A stretch of 64,000 nt of DNA. Source: Enterobacter soli ATCC BAA-2102 (lineage in GTDB: Bacteria > Pseudomonadota > Gammaproteobacteria > Enterobacterales > Enterobacteriaceae). Each line of letters opens with the position of its first letter. The first letter of the stretch is position 1. Positions 44,185-52,046 of the stretch are shown piece by piece. Position numbers and translations under genes: made by a program. The notes beneath the pieces were generated by a model, which was given only the letters and a program-made list of their open reading frames with translations, was not told where the DNA came from and did not search any database. Where the stretch lies: contig NZ_LXES01000052.1 of the NCBI RefSeq assembly GCF_001654845.1, forward strand, positions 1 through 64,000, read 5' to 3'.

Positions 44185-45219
44185 TTAATGAGGGCCACGC
44201 AGCTGTTGCTGTAATGTCAGCAGCAGCTCAACCTCCTCAATCCTGCGTTGCGTCGTGCGGGGCACTTCCTGCGGATCGCGTTCGAACAGACTTTGTGCCC
44301 CCAGAATATGCCCGGCCAGGCAGTGCTCATAGATGGAACCGGGCACGTGCCAGCGCTGAATATCCTCGCCATCAATATGTTCCAGAACATCTTCTGCACC
44401 ACGTCTGTCGTGACTGATGATGCGTCCATCGCGCAGATAAATCCGCAGCCCTTTTTGCCCGCCAGACGGCCCGGCATATTTGTTTAACCAGAGATCGACC
44501 GGCAAGCCGCTGATCTGCCCCTGGAGGTGTGCCTCGCCCTCTGCGGTGGTCATATCCCCTTTTCTGATATCGCGACCCAGACGGTCCTTAGCGGTCACCA
44601 CCTGCAAGGCCATATCGCCCTTTCCCCCCAGATAGCGCAAGGTTTCACGCATCATTGCCAGCACATGCGTGCCAATATCCAGGATAACGCCATCCGGGTG
44701 GCGAAGCGTGCGCGTATCCGGCTCGCCGGTGGCAAAGTTCAGCGCAATGGGCTCACCCGCCGCGTTAAACCCACTCGGCTCCTGAAGAAATCCTTCGATT
44801 CTGACAATATCAGCCACGGTGTCGACCAGCCCCTGATGTACGGTACCGAGACGCGCCATCCAGTGATCGAGCGCCAGCACCCGGCTAGCCGCACCGGGCA
44901 AAACCAGTAGAGTTTTCAGTTTTTCGATTTGGGTTAGCGTCGCGACGATGGGCTTTTCGACCACAATACGCCGGACCGGGGAAGCCAGCGCCTGCTCAAG
45001 CACCTCAAGATGGTGCAGAGAAGCCGTGGTGATAAACAGGGTATCAAGAGGTTGGGTGAGGAGTTCAGCAAGCGATGCGCATCGCATCACGCCGTCGGGC
45101 TGTTTTGCGGGGTCAACATCAAACCCCAGACACTGTAGCGAGTCGCCGAAGCGATGTCGTAATGCAGGCAGGTATGCCGTTTCAACCACGGAGCCAAGTC
45201 CAACAAACCCTAACAGCAT
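44185..45219 (-). CDS. Gfo/Idh/MocA-family oxidoreductase, unknown substrate
   Basis: 344 residues. N-terminal Rossmann motif GFVGLGSVVETAYLPALRHR (4-23), conserved EKPIVATLTQIEKL (near 87-100), and a C-terminal domain with GVILDIGTHVLAMMRETLRYLG (near 177-198, catalytic His region). Shorter and quite different from the two inositol-cluster members. No pathway genes are next to it. It lies 63 bases downstream of the peptide transporter with a strong hairpin between, so it is probably a separate unit. ATG at 45219 with gagg; the frame continues to 45252 without a better start. Confidence 0.82.
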   Translation of the reverse strand: MLLGFVGLGSVVETAYLPALRHRFGDSLQCLGFDVDPAKQPDGVMRCASLAELLTQPLDTLFITTASLHHLEVLEQALASPVRRIVVEKPIVATLTQIEKLKTLLVLPGAASRVLALDHWMARLGTVHQGLVDTVADIVRIEGFLQEPSGFNAAGEPIALNFATGEPDTRTLRHPDGVILDIGTHVLAMMRETLRYLGGKGDMALQVVTAKDRLGRDIRKGDMTTAEGEAHLQGQISGLPVDLWLNKYAGPSGGQKGLRIYLRDGRIISHDRRGAEDVLEHIDGEDIQRWHVPGSIYEHCLAGHILGAQSLFERDPQEVPRTTQRRIEEVELLLTLQQQLRGPH

Positions 45220-45240
45220 GTGCTTACCTCGTTGAGTAAA

Positions 45241-45269
45241 TTGCCGGGGCATTACGCCTGCCCCGGCAA
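45241..45269 (-). terminator. Strong hairpin downstream of the POT transporter gene
   Basis: ttgccggggc and gccccggcaa form a perfect ten-base stem with a nine-base loop, between the transporter stop and the oxidoreductase start. There is no long T run on the minus strand. Confidence 0.65.
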
Positions 45270-45282
45270 TGTCGAGGTTTTA

Positions 45283-46824
45283 TCAGGCGTTAGCGGCCGG
45301 TTTAGTCTGGGTATTTTCCAGCATCCGGCGTACCGGAACAATGAGCACAATCAGTACCGCGGCACAAATCAGCAGTGCAACAGAACAGCGGGCAAACAGA
45401 TCCGGCAGCATATCCAGCTGGTCGGCCTTCACATGCCCACCAATCAGGCCAGCCGCCAGGTTACCCAGCGCACTTGCACAGAACCATAGGCCCATCATCT
45501 GACCACGCATTCTTTCCGGTGCCAGCAGCGTCATGGTCGCCAGGCCAATCGGGCTTAAACACAGCTCACCCAGGGTCAGCATCAGAATACTGCCCACCAG
45601 CCAGAACGGAGAAACACCCGCCCCGCCGTTAGCCAACACATTCTGCGCGGCCAGCATCATCAGGCCAAAGCCCGCTGCGGCACACAGAATGCCGATAACG
45701 AATTTGGTGATGCTGCTTGGGCGAATGTTCATGCTCGCAAGCTTCGGCCATGCCCAGCTGAATACCGGCGCCAGAATGATGATAAACAGCGCGTTGACCG
45801 ACTGGAACCACACCGCCGGGATCTCGAAATCGCCGATCATGCGGTTAGTGTAGTCGTTGGCAAACAGGTTGAACGAGGTTGGCTTTTGCTCAAACGCAGA
45901 CCAGAAGAATGCCGCAGAAACCAGCAGGATGAAACACACCAGCAGTCTGGCGCGCTCTTTACGGTTGAGGCCAGCAAAAACAAACAGGTAGATGAAGTAC
46001 AGCGCAACAGACGCGGCAATGACGTAAACCAGCGTACTGGCAACCGCTACCGGGTTAATGACAATCACACCCTGCGCAATCAGCGTCACAACAACAGCCA
46101 CACCCACGGCCAGCGCCAGCAGCCAGGCACCCACGCCTTTTCGCTTCACGACCGGGCTGTTCCAGGTGGAATCCAGGCCGACTTCACTGTCATAACGTTT
46201 CATGGACGGAACGGCAAACACGCGGAAGATAACCAGCGCCACCAGCATCCCGATACCACCGATACCAAAGCCCCAGTGCCAGCCATGAGTTTTAATCAGC
46301 CAGCCGGAGATCAGTGGAGCAATGAACGACCCCATGTTGATGCCCATATAAAACAGCGAGAAACCGCCGTCACGGCGTGCATCGCCTTTTTTATACAGGG
46401 TCCCGACCATCACCGAGATACAGGTTTTGAACAGACCAGAGCCGAGCACAATAAACATCAGGCCGATGAAGAACAGGTTATTCCCCATCACAGCAGAGAG
46501 CGCGATCGACAGGTGGCCGAGGGAAATCAGAATAGAACCGTACCAGACGGCTTTTTGCTGGCCGAGCCAGTTATCTGCCAGCCAGCCGCCCGGCAACGCG
46601 GCGAGGTACATCGCACCGGCAAAAATCCCCACGATGGCAGACGCGTTCTCACGTGCCAGCCCCATGCCGCCGTCATAAACGGTTGCCGCCATAAACAGAA
46701 TGAGTAACGGGCGGATACCGTAAAACGAGAAGCGCTCCCACATTTCAGTAAAGAACAGTGAGCCAAGCGGATACGGATGGCCGAAGAACGTTCGGCTTTC
46801 TTTTTGATTAACAGAGGATTGCAT
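45283..46824 (-). CDS. POT-family proton-dependent oligopeptide transporter
   Basis: 513-residue inner-membrane protein with about 14 hydrophobic segments. POT/PTR2 landmarks: FFTEMWERFSFYGIRPLLILF (the ExxERFxxYG motif near 25-38), LPGGWLADNWLGQQKAVWYG (near 77-96) and FYMGINMGSFIAPLISGWL (near 155-173), plus FWSAFEQKP. It resembles the DtpT/DtpA branch more than the shorter DtpC/DtpD. It should import di- and tripeptides with protons. ATG at 46824; the frame is open to 46869 without a better start. Absent from this position in E. coli. Confidence 0.9.
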   Translation of the reverse strand: MQSSVNQKESRTFFGHPYPLGSLFFTEMWERFSFYGIRPLLILFMAATVYDGGMGLARENASAIVGIFAGAMYLAALPGGWLADNWLGQQKAVWYGSILISLGHLSIALSAVMGNNLFFIGLMFIVLGSGLFKTCISVMVGTLYKKGDARRDGGFSLFYMGINMGSFIAPLISGWLIKTHGWHWGFGIGGIGMLVALVIFRVFAVPSMKRYDSEVGLDSTWNSPVVKRKGVGAWLLALAVGVAVVVTLIAQGVIVINPVAVASTLVYVIAASVALYFIYLFVFAGLNRKERARLLVCFILLVSAAFFWSAFEQKPTSFNLFANDYTNRMIGDFEIPAVWFQSVNALFIIILAPVFSWAWPKLASMNIRPSSITKFVIGILCAAAGFGLMMLAAQNVLANGGAGVSPFWLVGSILMLTLGELCLSPIGLATMTLLAPERMRGQMMGLWFCASALGNLAAGLIGGHVKADQLDMLPDLFARCSVALLICAAVLIVLIVPVRRMLENTQTKPAANA

Positions 46825-47140
46825 AATTCTCCCGAAAAGGTATGTCGTCGTGCTTGTAAACACCGACATGTACGCCGATCAGTTACGTATCTGATCGATT
46901 TTTTACATGCGGCGAAAATTGGTTAACTATTTGATAACCAGGTGCTAGTTTTGTCTAGTACCAGACACAGGACTTTAAGACGAAAATTCGATGATTGTCT
47001 ACTTTTCTGGATTTAAACAAGGTTAAAAATGATTAGTGATTGACATCACAGAGAGAAAACGCACGGTATGAAAGACGTAAAAAAACCGCGGCGTGCGCAA
47101 GTTTTAGAGAAGTCAGCAATAATTACTTGCTTTTCTGCCT
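46825..47140. other. 316-bp gap before the T6SS module
   Basis: No gene. It holds the promoter region of the POT transporter (46830-46990) and a degenerate copy of the der 3' end and terminator (47078-47136), listed separately. Base composition is more AT-rich than the surrounding backbone. Confidence 0.7.
47078..47136 (-). repeat. Degenerate copy of the der 3' end and terminator (repeat R)
   Basis: The core at 47115-47136 matches 48628-48649, the end of der, at 20 of 22 positions and even contains the bases for a Lys-Ser-Lys-stop. Beyond it, at the same 11-base spacing, is a decayed hairpin (AACTTGCG, cacgc, CGCGGTT then T7) corresponding to the der terminator AACCCGCG-tattt-CGCGGGTT. The two copies flank the hcp module. 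Confidence 0.75.
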
Positions 47141-47413
47141 TTAACACTCGATACGGCTTAATTTCACTACTATCTCGCCGATAAATACAGTCATAACAGA
47201 TGCCAGCGCATTACAAATGATATAAAGCGTGAAATAGTTATCTTCTACGCGGTCAGCATATGGTCCCTTTTCATATGGGATATAATTTAGCAGGTCCGTA
47301 ACGGTGAATTTCAGGGATTCGGCCAGTGGATCAAAAATGCCCGAAAGCATCAACATGAACGTCATGGCCAGAATACCCAAAACGCGAATAGACCATTTAG
47401 CCGGGCGTGACAT
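47141..47413 (-). CDS. Small two-helix membrane protein, probable immunity protein of the T6SS effector
   Basis: 90 residues, MSRPAKWSIRVLGILAMTFM at the start. Two hydrophobic helices, at about 12-34 and 66-86, flank a polar segment (LLNYIPYEKGPYADRVEDNY) that would face the periplasm. I recognise no domain. It overlaps the DUF2778 effector gene by 17 bases and has its own ribosome-binding site (ggggagatgtg). Effector plus overlapping small membrane gene is the usual effector-immunity layout, and Tldi-type immunity proteins act in the periplasm where the effector attacks peptidoglycan. The immunity role is inference from position. It ends five bases from the der-tail repeat. Confidence 0.7.
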   Translation of the reverse strand: MSRPAKWSIRVLGILAMTFMLMLSGIFDPLAESLKFTVTDLLNYIPYEKGPYADRVEDNYFTLYIICNALASVMTVFIGEIVVKLSRIEC

Positions 47414-47945
47414 CACATCTCCCCGAGGTATTACCAATCACGGTTATATCACCGTACGCCCACAGGTTATCTCCTTGCAAGATGCGGTGACGGTGAGCAC
47501 GTAGAAGCGCAGCTCGCACTGTGTAAAAGTCACTCGAAAGAAAAAAGGTAATGCATCCTTCGCTAATTCCCGATCCATCTGGCCGCGGCGGGTGAAGCCG
47601 GAAATGACCGCGGAGATAGTGGTGCTGGGCATCCACATCAAACTTCATAAAGTCATCCACCACGCCATCCTTACGATACAAGGCGAACCAGTCATAATAA
47701 TTATTCCCCGTAAAAGCGTGTTTAAACCACGTTTGCGCATGGGAGTACATGCCACCAGCGGGCCTGTCTACAATCCAATAGCTTCCAGGAGGGACGGTCG
47801 CATTCTCCATGACAGAACACTCAGGCTTGTTTACCAGCTCGCCCAGCCCGCTAAACACAGGGAATGAGCCAACGCCGCTCACATCAAGGCGAGCTTCGCG
47901 ACCATCATCATAAAGATGGTTAAAATCAACTCGGCAACTGATCAC
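47397..47945 (-). CDS. Tlde1-like T6SS effector, DUF2778 L,D-transpeptidase-fold toxin
   Basis: 182 residues. The C-terminal half carries the DUF2778 catalytic pattern: GHFRLHPPRPDGSGISEGCI at 113-132, with His118, Ser128 and Cys131, resembling the HxxSxGC site of L,D-transpeptidases. Proteins of this family (Tlde1 in Salmonella) are injected by T6SS into the periplasm, where they cut tetrapeptide stems and exchange D-amino acids, weakening the wall. There is no signal peptide, as expected for T6SS cargo. GTG start at 47945, overlapping the hcp stop by four bases (GTGA). The N-terminal region (residues 1-45) may contact Hcp. Activity is predicted from the motif. Confidence 0.85.
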   Translation of the reverse strand: MISCRVDFNHLYDDGREARLDVSGVGSFPVFSGLGELVNKPECSVMENATVPPGSYWIVDRPAGGMYSHAQTWFKHAFTGNNYYDWFALYRKDGVVDDFMKFDVDAQHHYLRGHFRLHPPRPDGSGISEGCITFFLSSDFYTVRAALLRAHRHRILQGDNLWAYGDITVIGNTSGRCDVTPG

Positions 47946-48433
47946 GCGTAGACCCTCTGATTCCAGGTATCTGTATAGGTGATATTCCCGTCGAGATAAA
48001 GCCAGGTGATGCTTTCGTAAGCCAGCGATATGGATTCAGCCGGGTTATTCATTTGCCCAGCGGTGTTTTTGAAATTGTGCATAACAGGAGTCACCGCCAC
48101 CACTTTCACACTCTTCAAAATGATGTGCAAAAATTCTTCCTCCACGCCAGCATCGTTTATCCGATACCACTTGATAATACCTTCCTGAAGCGTTTCGCCC
48201 TTGCAGACGGCGCGATTTAGGTATGGTGTTGCCTTGTCCAGTTCTTTGGTGAAGCTCAGCTGATCGTGCACGCGTGTGCCGGTGAGTTTTCCAAAATTAT
48301 TATCGTAGGGGATGTGTATGCCGTGGTTGAAGCTCTGCATTTCTATCGCGCCTTCACGCATCAGGACGTTAGAGCCACCCTGTATCAGGATTCCGGTAGA
48401 GTGATAAAGCCAGATATAAGCGGGTACAGACAT
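47942..48433 (-). CDS. hcp: Hcp-family T6SS tube/carrier protein (orphan)
   Basis: 163 residues, the Hcp1-like barrel family: it begins MSVPAYIWLYHSTG, with REGAIEMQSFNHGIHIPYD, LTGTRVHDQLSFTKELDKAT and AESISLAYESITWLYLDGNI, the typical strand order ending in ITYTDTW. It forms hexameric rings of the T6SS inner tube and protects small effectors in its lumen. No other T6SS gene (tssB, tssC, vgrG and so on) is in the window, so it is an orphan that would use an apparatus encoded elsewhere. Ribosome-binding site aaggaaaatcaaa before the ATG at 48433. The effector gene overlaps its stop, which suggests dedicated loading. Confidence 0.9.
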   Translation of the reverse strand: MSVPAYIWLYHSTGILIQGGSNVLMREGAIEMQSFNHGIHIPYDNNFGKLTGTRVHDQLSFTKELDKATPYLNRAVCKGETLQEGIIKWYRINDAGVEEEFLHIILKSVKVVAVTPVMHNFKNTAGQMNNPAESISLAYESITWLYLDGNITYTDTWNQRVYA

Positions 48434-48590
48434 TTTGATTTTCCTTTTGTCGTTATTGCTTCCACTTTTCTACACCTGCTTATCATTTTTTCCTGAGCCC
48501 AAAATGCGTCTTTATCTTTAGTTATTCCGAAAGTTCAGAAAGGTCCTTTTAACCTGTGCTTTCATGCCTTGCTATCACGTATCACAAAGA

Positions 48591-48649
48591 CAAAAAACCC
48601 GCGAAATACGCGGGTTATATGAAAGCTAGCAATGATTATTTGCTTTTCT
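48591..48649 (-). repeat. der 3' end and terminator, copy L of the flanking repeat
   Basis: The functional der end: the last codons of der (Lys-Ser-Lys-stop at 48636-48647) followed by the hairpin. Matched by the decayed copy at 47078-47136. Confidence 0.75.
48594..48616 (-). terminator. der terminator
   Basis: Minus strand AACCCGCG-tattt-CGCGGGTT followed by TTTT. It separates der from the downstream hcp module. Confidence 0.8.
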
Positions 48650-50111
48650 TGATGTGCTTAATCAAACGCTTACGCTTACGCATCTGGTTTGGCGTCAGGG
48701 TATTGCGCTTGTTCGCAAACGGGTTATCCCCTTCCTTGAACTGGATACGGATAGGTGTGCCCATCACGTCCAGCGACTTGCGGAAGTAGTTCATCAGATA
48801 ACGTTTGTAGGAATCCGGCAGATCTTTCACCTGGTTACCGTGGATAACCACGATTGGCGGGTTATAACCACCGGCGTGAGCATATTTCAGCTTCACACGG
48901 CGACCACGCACCAACGGCGGCTGATGGTCTTCTGCTGCCATATTCATAATACGGGTCAGCATCGCGGTGCTCTGGCGACGGGTAGAGCTGTCATAGGCTT
49001 CGCGAACGGAATCGAACAGGTTACCCACGCCGCTACCGTGCAGCGCAGAGATAAAGTGCACACGCGCGAAGTCGATAAAGCCCAGACGGAAGTCCAGGGT
49101 CTCTTTCACCTGCTCGCGCACTTCATTGCTCAGGCCGTCCCATTTGTTGACGACGATAACCAGTGAGCGCCCGCTGTTGAGGATAAAGCCCAGCAGTGAC
49201 AGATCCTGATCGGAGATCCCTTCGCGTGCATCGATAACCAGCAGCACCACGTTGGCATCTTCAATTGCCTGTAGAGTTTTGATAACGGAGAATTTTTCCA
49301 CCACATCGGTGATTTTCCCGCGTTTACGCACACCGGCAGTATCGATAAGTACGTACTCACGTTCATCGCGCTGCATCGGGATGTAGATACTGTCACGCGT
49401 GGTGCCAGGCATGTCGTAAACGACCACGCGCTCTTCACCCAGAATACGGTTAGTAAGCGTAGACTTACCTACGTTTGGACGGCCCACAATCGCCAGCTTA
49501 ATTGGCAGATCCTGCGGGTTGAATGCCTCTTCAGGCTCTTCTTCTTCGCCCTCTTCACCTTCTTCGAACTGCGCCCAGTATTCAGCGTCTTCGTCCACTT
49601 CTTCCGGCGGGTTCACTTCGTCAACCCACGGCAGCAGAACGGTTTCGAGCAGGCTGGTCACGCCACGGCCATGAGATGCCGCGATTGGGTAGATCTCACC
49701 CAGACCTAACGACCAGAAATCAGCAATCGCCTGATCGGCATCGATGCCGTCAGTTTTGTTGGCCACCAGGAAAGTTGGCTTTTCACGCGCGCGCAGATGT
49801 TTGGCAATAGCGGAGTCCGCTGGCATCAGGCCAGCACGGGCATCAACCATAAACAGAACAACGTCTGCTTCTTCGATGGCCAGCAGAGACTGTTCCGCCA
49901 TACGAGTTTCGACGCCGTCTTCTGTCCCATCAATACCGCCGGTATCGATGCAGATGAACTCACGTCCTTCCACTTCTGCACGACCGTACTTACGGTCACG
50001 CGTCAGCCCCGGGAAATCCGCAACCAGCGCATCACGGGTGCGTGTTAAACGGTTAAAAAGAGTGGATTTTCCAACGTTAGGGCGCCCGACAAGCGCGACC
50101 ACAGGTACCAT
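48636..50111 (-). CDS. der: Ribosome-assembly GTPase Der (EngA)
   Basis: 491 residues (490 in E. coli). Two tandem G domains: GRPNVGKST at 9-17 with DFPGLTRD and DTGGIDG, NKTD; and GRPNVGKST near 211 with DTAGVRKRGK and NKWD. The acidic linker between them (about 165-200, EEGEEGEEEEPEEAF) is richer in Glu than in E. coli. A C-terminal KH-like domain ends RKRLIKHIKKSK. It is essential for 50S assembly. The frame extends to 50171, but the ATG at 50111 gives the conserved MVPVVALVGRPN start. The hcp module lies directly downstream. Confidence 0.96.
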   Translation of the reverse strand: MVPVVALVGRPNVGKSTLFNRLTRTRDALVADFPGLTRDRKYGRAEVEGREFICIDTGGIDGTEDGVETRMAEQSLLAIEEADVVLFMVDARAGLMPADSAIAKHLRAREKPTFLVANKTDGIDADQAIADFWSLGLGEIYPIAASHGRGVTSLLETVLLPWVDEVNPPEEVDEDAEYWAQFEEGEEGEEEEPEEAFNPQDLPIKLAIVGRPNVGKSTLTNRILGEERVVVYDMPGTTRDSIYIPMQRDEREYVLIDTAGVRKRGKITDVVEKFSVIKTLQAIEDANVVLLVIDAREGISDQDLSLLGFILNSGRSLVIVVNKWDGLSNEVREQVKETLDFRLGFIDFARVHFISALHGSGVGNLFDSVREAYDSSTRRQSTAMLTRIMNMAAEDHQPPLVRGRRVKLKYAHAGGYNPPIVVIHGNQVKDLPDSYKRYLMNYFRKSLDVMGTPIRIQFKEGDNPFANKRNTLTPNQMRKRKRLIKHIKKSK

Positions 50112-50160
50112 GTTTGAAGCCTCATAAAATTCAAAATCACGTCGCTTTCGCGGCGTTTTT

Positions 50161-50200
50161 AAAAAAGTCAAAACGGCCCCTGAGTTAACAGGAGCCGTTT
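50161..50200 (-). terminator. Terminator between bamB and der
   Basis: Minus strand AAACGGCTCC and GGGGCCGTTT pair around tgttaactca, then TGACTTTTTT. It ends the hisS-yfgM-bamB transcript or lowers read-through into der. Confidence 0.75.
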
Positions 50201-50223
50201 AGTATACAACAACCGCTGAGTAA

Positions 50224-51402
50224 TTAACGCGTGATCGCGTACAGCGTGCCGTCTTTTGCCTGGATCAGCAGTTTGCCATCAGCCACAACCGGTTCGGTCA
50301 GGAAGCCAGAGCTGTCAACTTTTTGCTGAGCAGTGAAGCGACCCGTTTCTGGATCAATCCAGTGCATATAACCTTCGCTATCACCGACAACCAGGCTGCC
50401 GTTATACAGCGCCGGTGCCGTCAGCAGACGGTGCAGCAGATCGCTTTGCGTCCACAGCGTTACGCCACCTTCGGTGTTCAGTGCCAGCAGGCGATCGTTT
50501 TGATCAACCATATAAATACGGTTGCCATCAACGATGAAATCATTCACAGAGCCCAGCTCACGCTTCCACATGATCTGGCCGCTGCGCAGGTCCAGCGCGG
50601 TCAGGTTACCATTATAAGCCAGCGCGTAAACCACGCCATTGACGATAACCGGCGTCGTGTCCACGTCGCTCAGGCGGTCAATTTCAGTTGAACCGGTTGC
50701 CTGAGAGATACGCTGCTGCCAAATCATCTGGCCCTGCTGCATCAGTACCGCACTGACACGACCATTGTCGCCGCCAACAATCGCCGCGCCAAAAGCAGAT
50801 GCCGGAGCAGATTCACCACGCAGAGACAGTGAAGGCATATCCAGGTTTACCGTCCATTTCACCAGACCATCGGCTTCGTTCAGCGCCTGCAACTGGCCGT
50901 TGCTGGTGTGGATCAGAACCAGACCATCGCTCACAACCGGGCGGGACAGCGATTCGCCAGCCACCGTGGTTTGCCATGCAATTGAGCCATCACTTGTGTT
51001 CAGCGCATAAACCTGCGCTTTTTCACTGCCCACATAGACGTGGCCGCCAGCAACCGTCAGGCCACCAGAGAGCAGTGCAGGCTTACGGGAGAACCAGCCA
51101 TCTTTTTCCGCCAGGTTAACGGACCACACTTCTTTTCCGTCGTCGGAATTAAGCGCTTTTACCGTGCCTTTGCGGTCGGCCGCATAGACCACGCTGTCAG
51201 CAAATGCCGGGTGCAGGTTGGAATAAAATTCACCAATACCGTCACCGACGGAAGAACTCCACGCGGTTGACGGGGTAAACTGGTTTTCAACCGTTGGCAG
51301 CGGGGACATTTTTACAACATCTTCTTCGCCACTGAACAGTGAACAGCCACTCAATAACGTAACAGAAAGCAGTCCTGGCAGAAGTAATTTACGCAATTGC
51401 AT
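50224..51402 (-). CDS. bamB: BamB, outer-membrane assembly lipoprotein
   Basis: 392 residues, the E. coli length. Lipoprotein signal with lipobox LLSGC (Cys20), then an eight-bladed beta-propeller made of PQQ-like repeats such as GKEVWSVNL, GSIAWQTTV, GLVKWTVNL, QMIWQQRIS, GQIMWKRELG and GVTLWTQSD. As part of the BAM complex it helps fold outer-membrane proteins from the periplasmic side. Eleven bases after yfgM, in the same transcript. Confidence 0.96.
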   Translation of the reverse strand: MQLRKLLLPGLLSVTLLSGCSLFSGEEDVVKMSPLPTVENQFTPSTAWSSSVGDGIGEFYSNLHPAFADSVVYAADRKGTVKALNSDDGKEVWSVNLAEKDGWFSRKPALLSGGLTVAGGHVYVGSEKAQVYALNTSDGSIAWQTTVAGESLSRPVVSDGLVLIHTSNGQLQALNEADGLVKWTVNLDMPSLSLRGESAPASAFGAAIVGGDNGRVSAVLMQQGQMIWQQRISQATGSTEIDRLSDVDTTPVIVNGVVYALAYNGNLTALDLRSGQIMWKRELGSVNDFIVDGNRIYMVDQNDRLLALNTEGGVTLWTQSDLLHRLLTAPALYNGSLVVGDSEGYMHWIDPETGRFTAQQKVDSSGFLTEPVVADGKLLIQAKDGTLYAITR

Positions 51403-51412
51403 CGGGTCCCTC

Positions 51413-52033
51413 TCAGACGGACAAATTATTTATTTTCATCTGCATCATTTCGCTCAGCGCAGGTGAAGCTTTGCTATCTACGCCAGCTTGCCACGCTTTA
51501 CGCGCGCCCTCTTTATCACCTTTGCTCAGCAGTGCTTCACCGCGCAGGTCGGCAACAATGGCCGCAAAGCCTTCACCTTTGATGGTATCGAGCGTTTTCA
51601 GCGCATCATCGGCTTTTTTCTGTTGAACCTGGATACGCGCCAGGCGCATGTTGATGACCGCTTTCAGGTTTTCATCACTCGCCGCAGCAAGGCCTTGTGA
51701 CAGCTGTGCTACCGCTTTATCCAGCTCATTTTTATCAACAAACTGCTGCGCGACTTCCAGTGCGGCCAGCGCACCGTAAGTGTTTTTGTTTTCAGCAGAA
51801 AATTTCTCGGCAGCGGTCAGCGTTTGCGGCTGATCGGCACGGATAGCGCTGATGGTGTTTTCATACGCCAGAGAAGCGCCACGCGCAGAATCAGCCTGAT
51901 GACCGTTCCAGAAACGCCAGCCCACTAACGCACCCACACCCAAAATTACCCCAACAGCCAGTGCTTTGCCGTTTTCAGCAAAGAAGCGTTTAATCGCATC
52001 AACCTGGTCGTTTTCGTTCTCGTAAATTTCCAC
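51413..52033 (-). CDS. yfgM: YfgM, SecYEG/PpiD-associated TPR protein
   Basis: 206 residues, the E. coli length. One transmembrane helix at about 24-43 (ALAVGVILGVGALVGWRFW), short cytoplasmic N-terminus, and a periplasmic domain of TPR-like helices (51-206). In E. coli YfgM is an ancillary translocon subunit with PpiD that hands secreted proteins to chaperones. GTG start at 52033 with aaggagaagaactgc before it. Between hisS and bamB. Confidence 0.94.
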   Translation of the reverse strand: MEIYENENDQVDAIKRFFAENGKALAVGVILGVGALVGWRFWNGHQADSARGASLAYENTISAIRADQPQTLTAAEKFSAENKNTYGALAALEVAQQFVDKNELDKAVAQLSQGLAAASDENLKAVINMRLARIQVQQKKADDALKTLDTIKGEGFAAIVADLRGEALLSKGDKEGARKAWQAGVDSKASPALSEMMQMKINNLSV

Positions 52034-52046
52034 GCAGTTCTTCTCC

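Noticed and set aside
47078..48649. Prophage or integrase-bearing island at der
   Set aside because: No integrase, recombinase or phage gene lies between the repeats; the interval is only about 1.5 kb.
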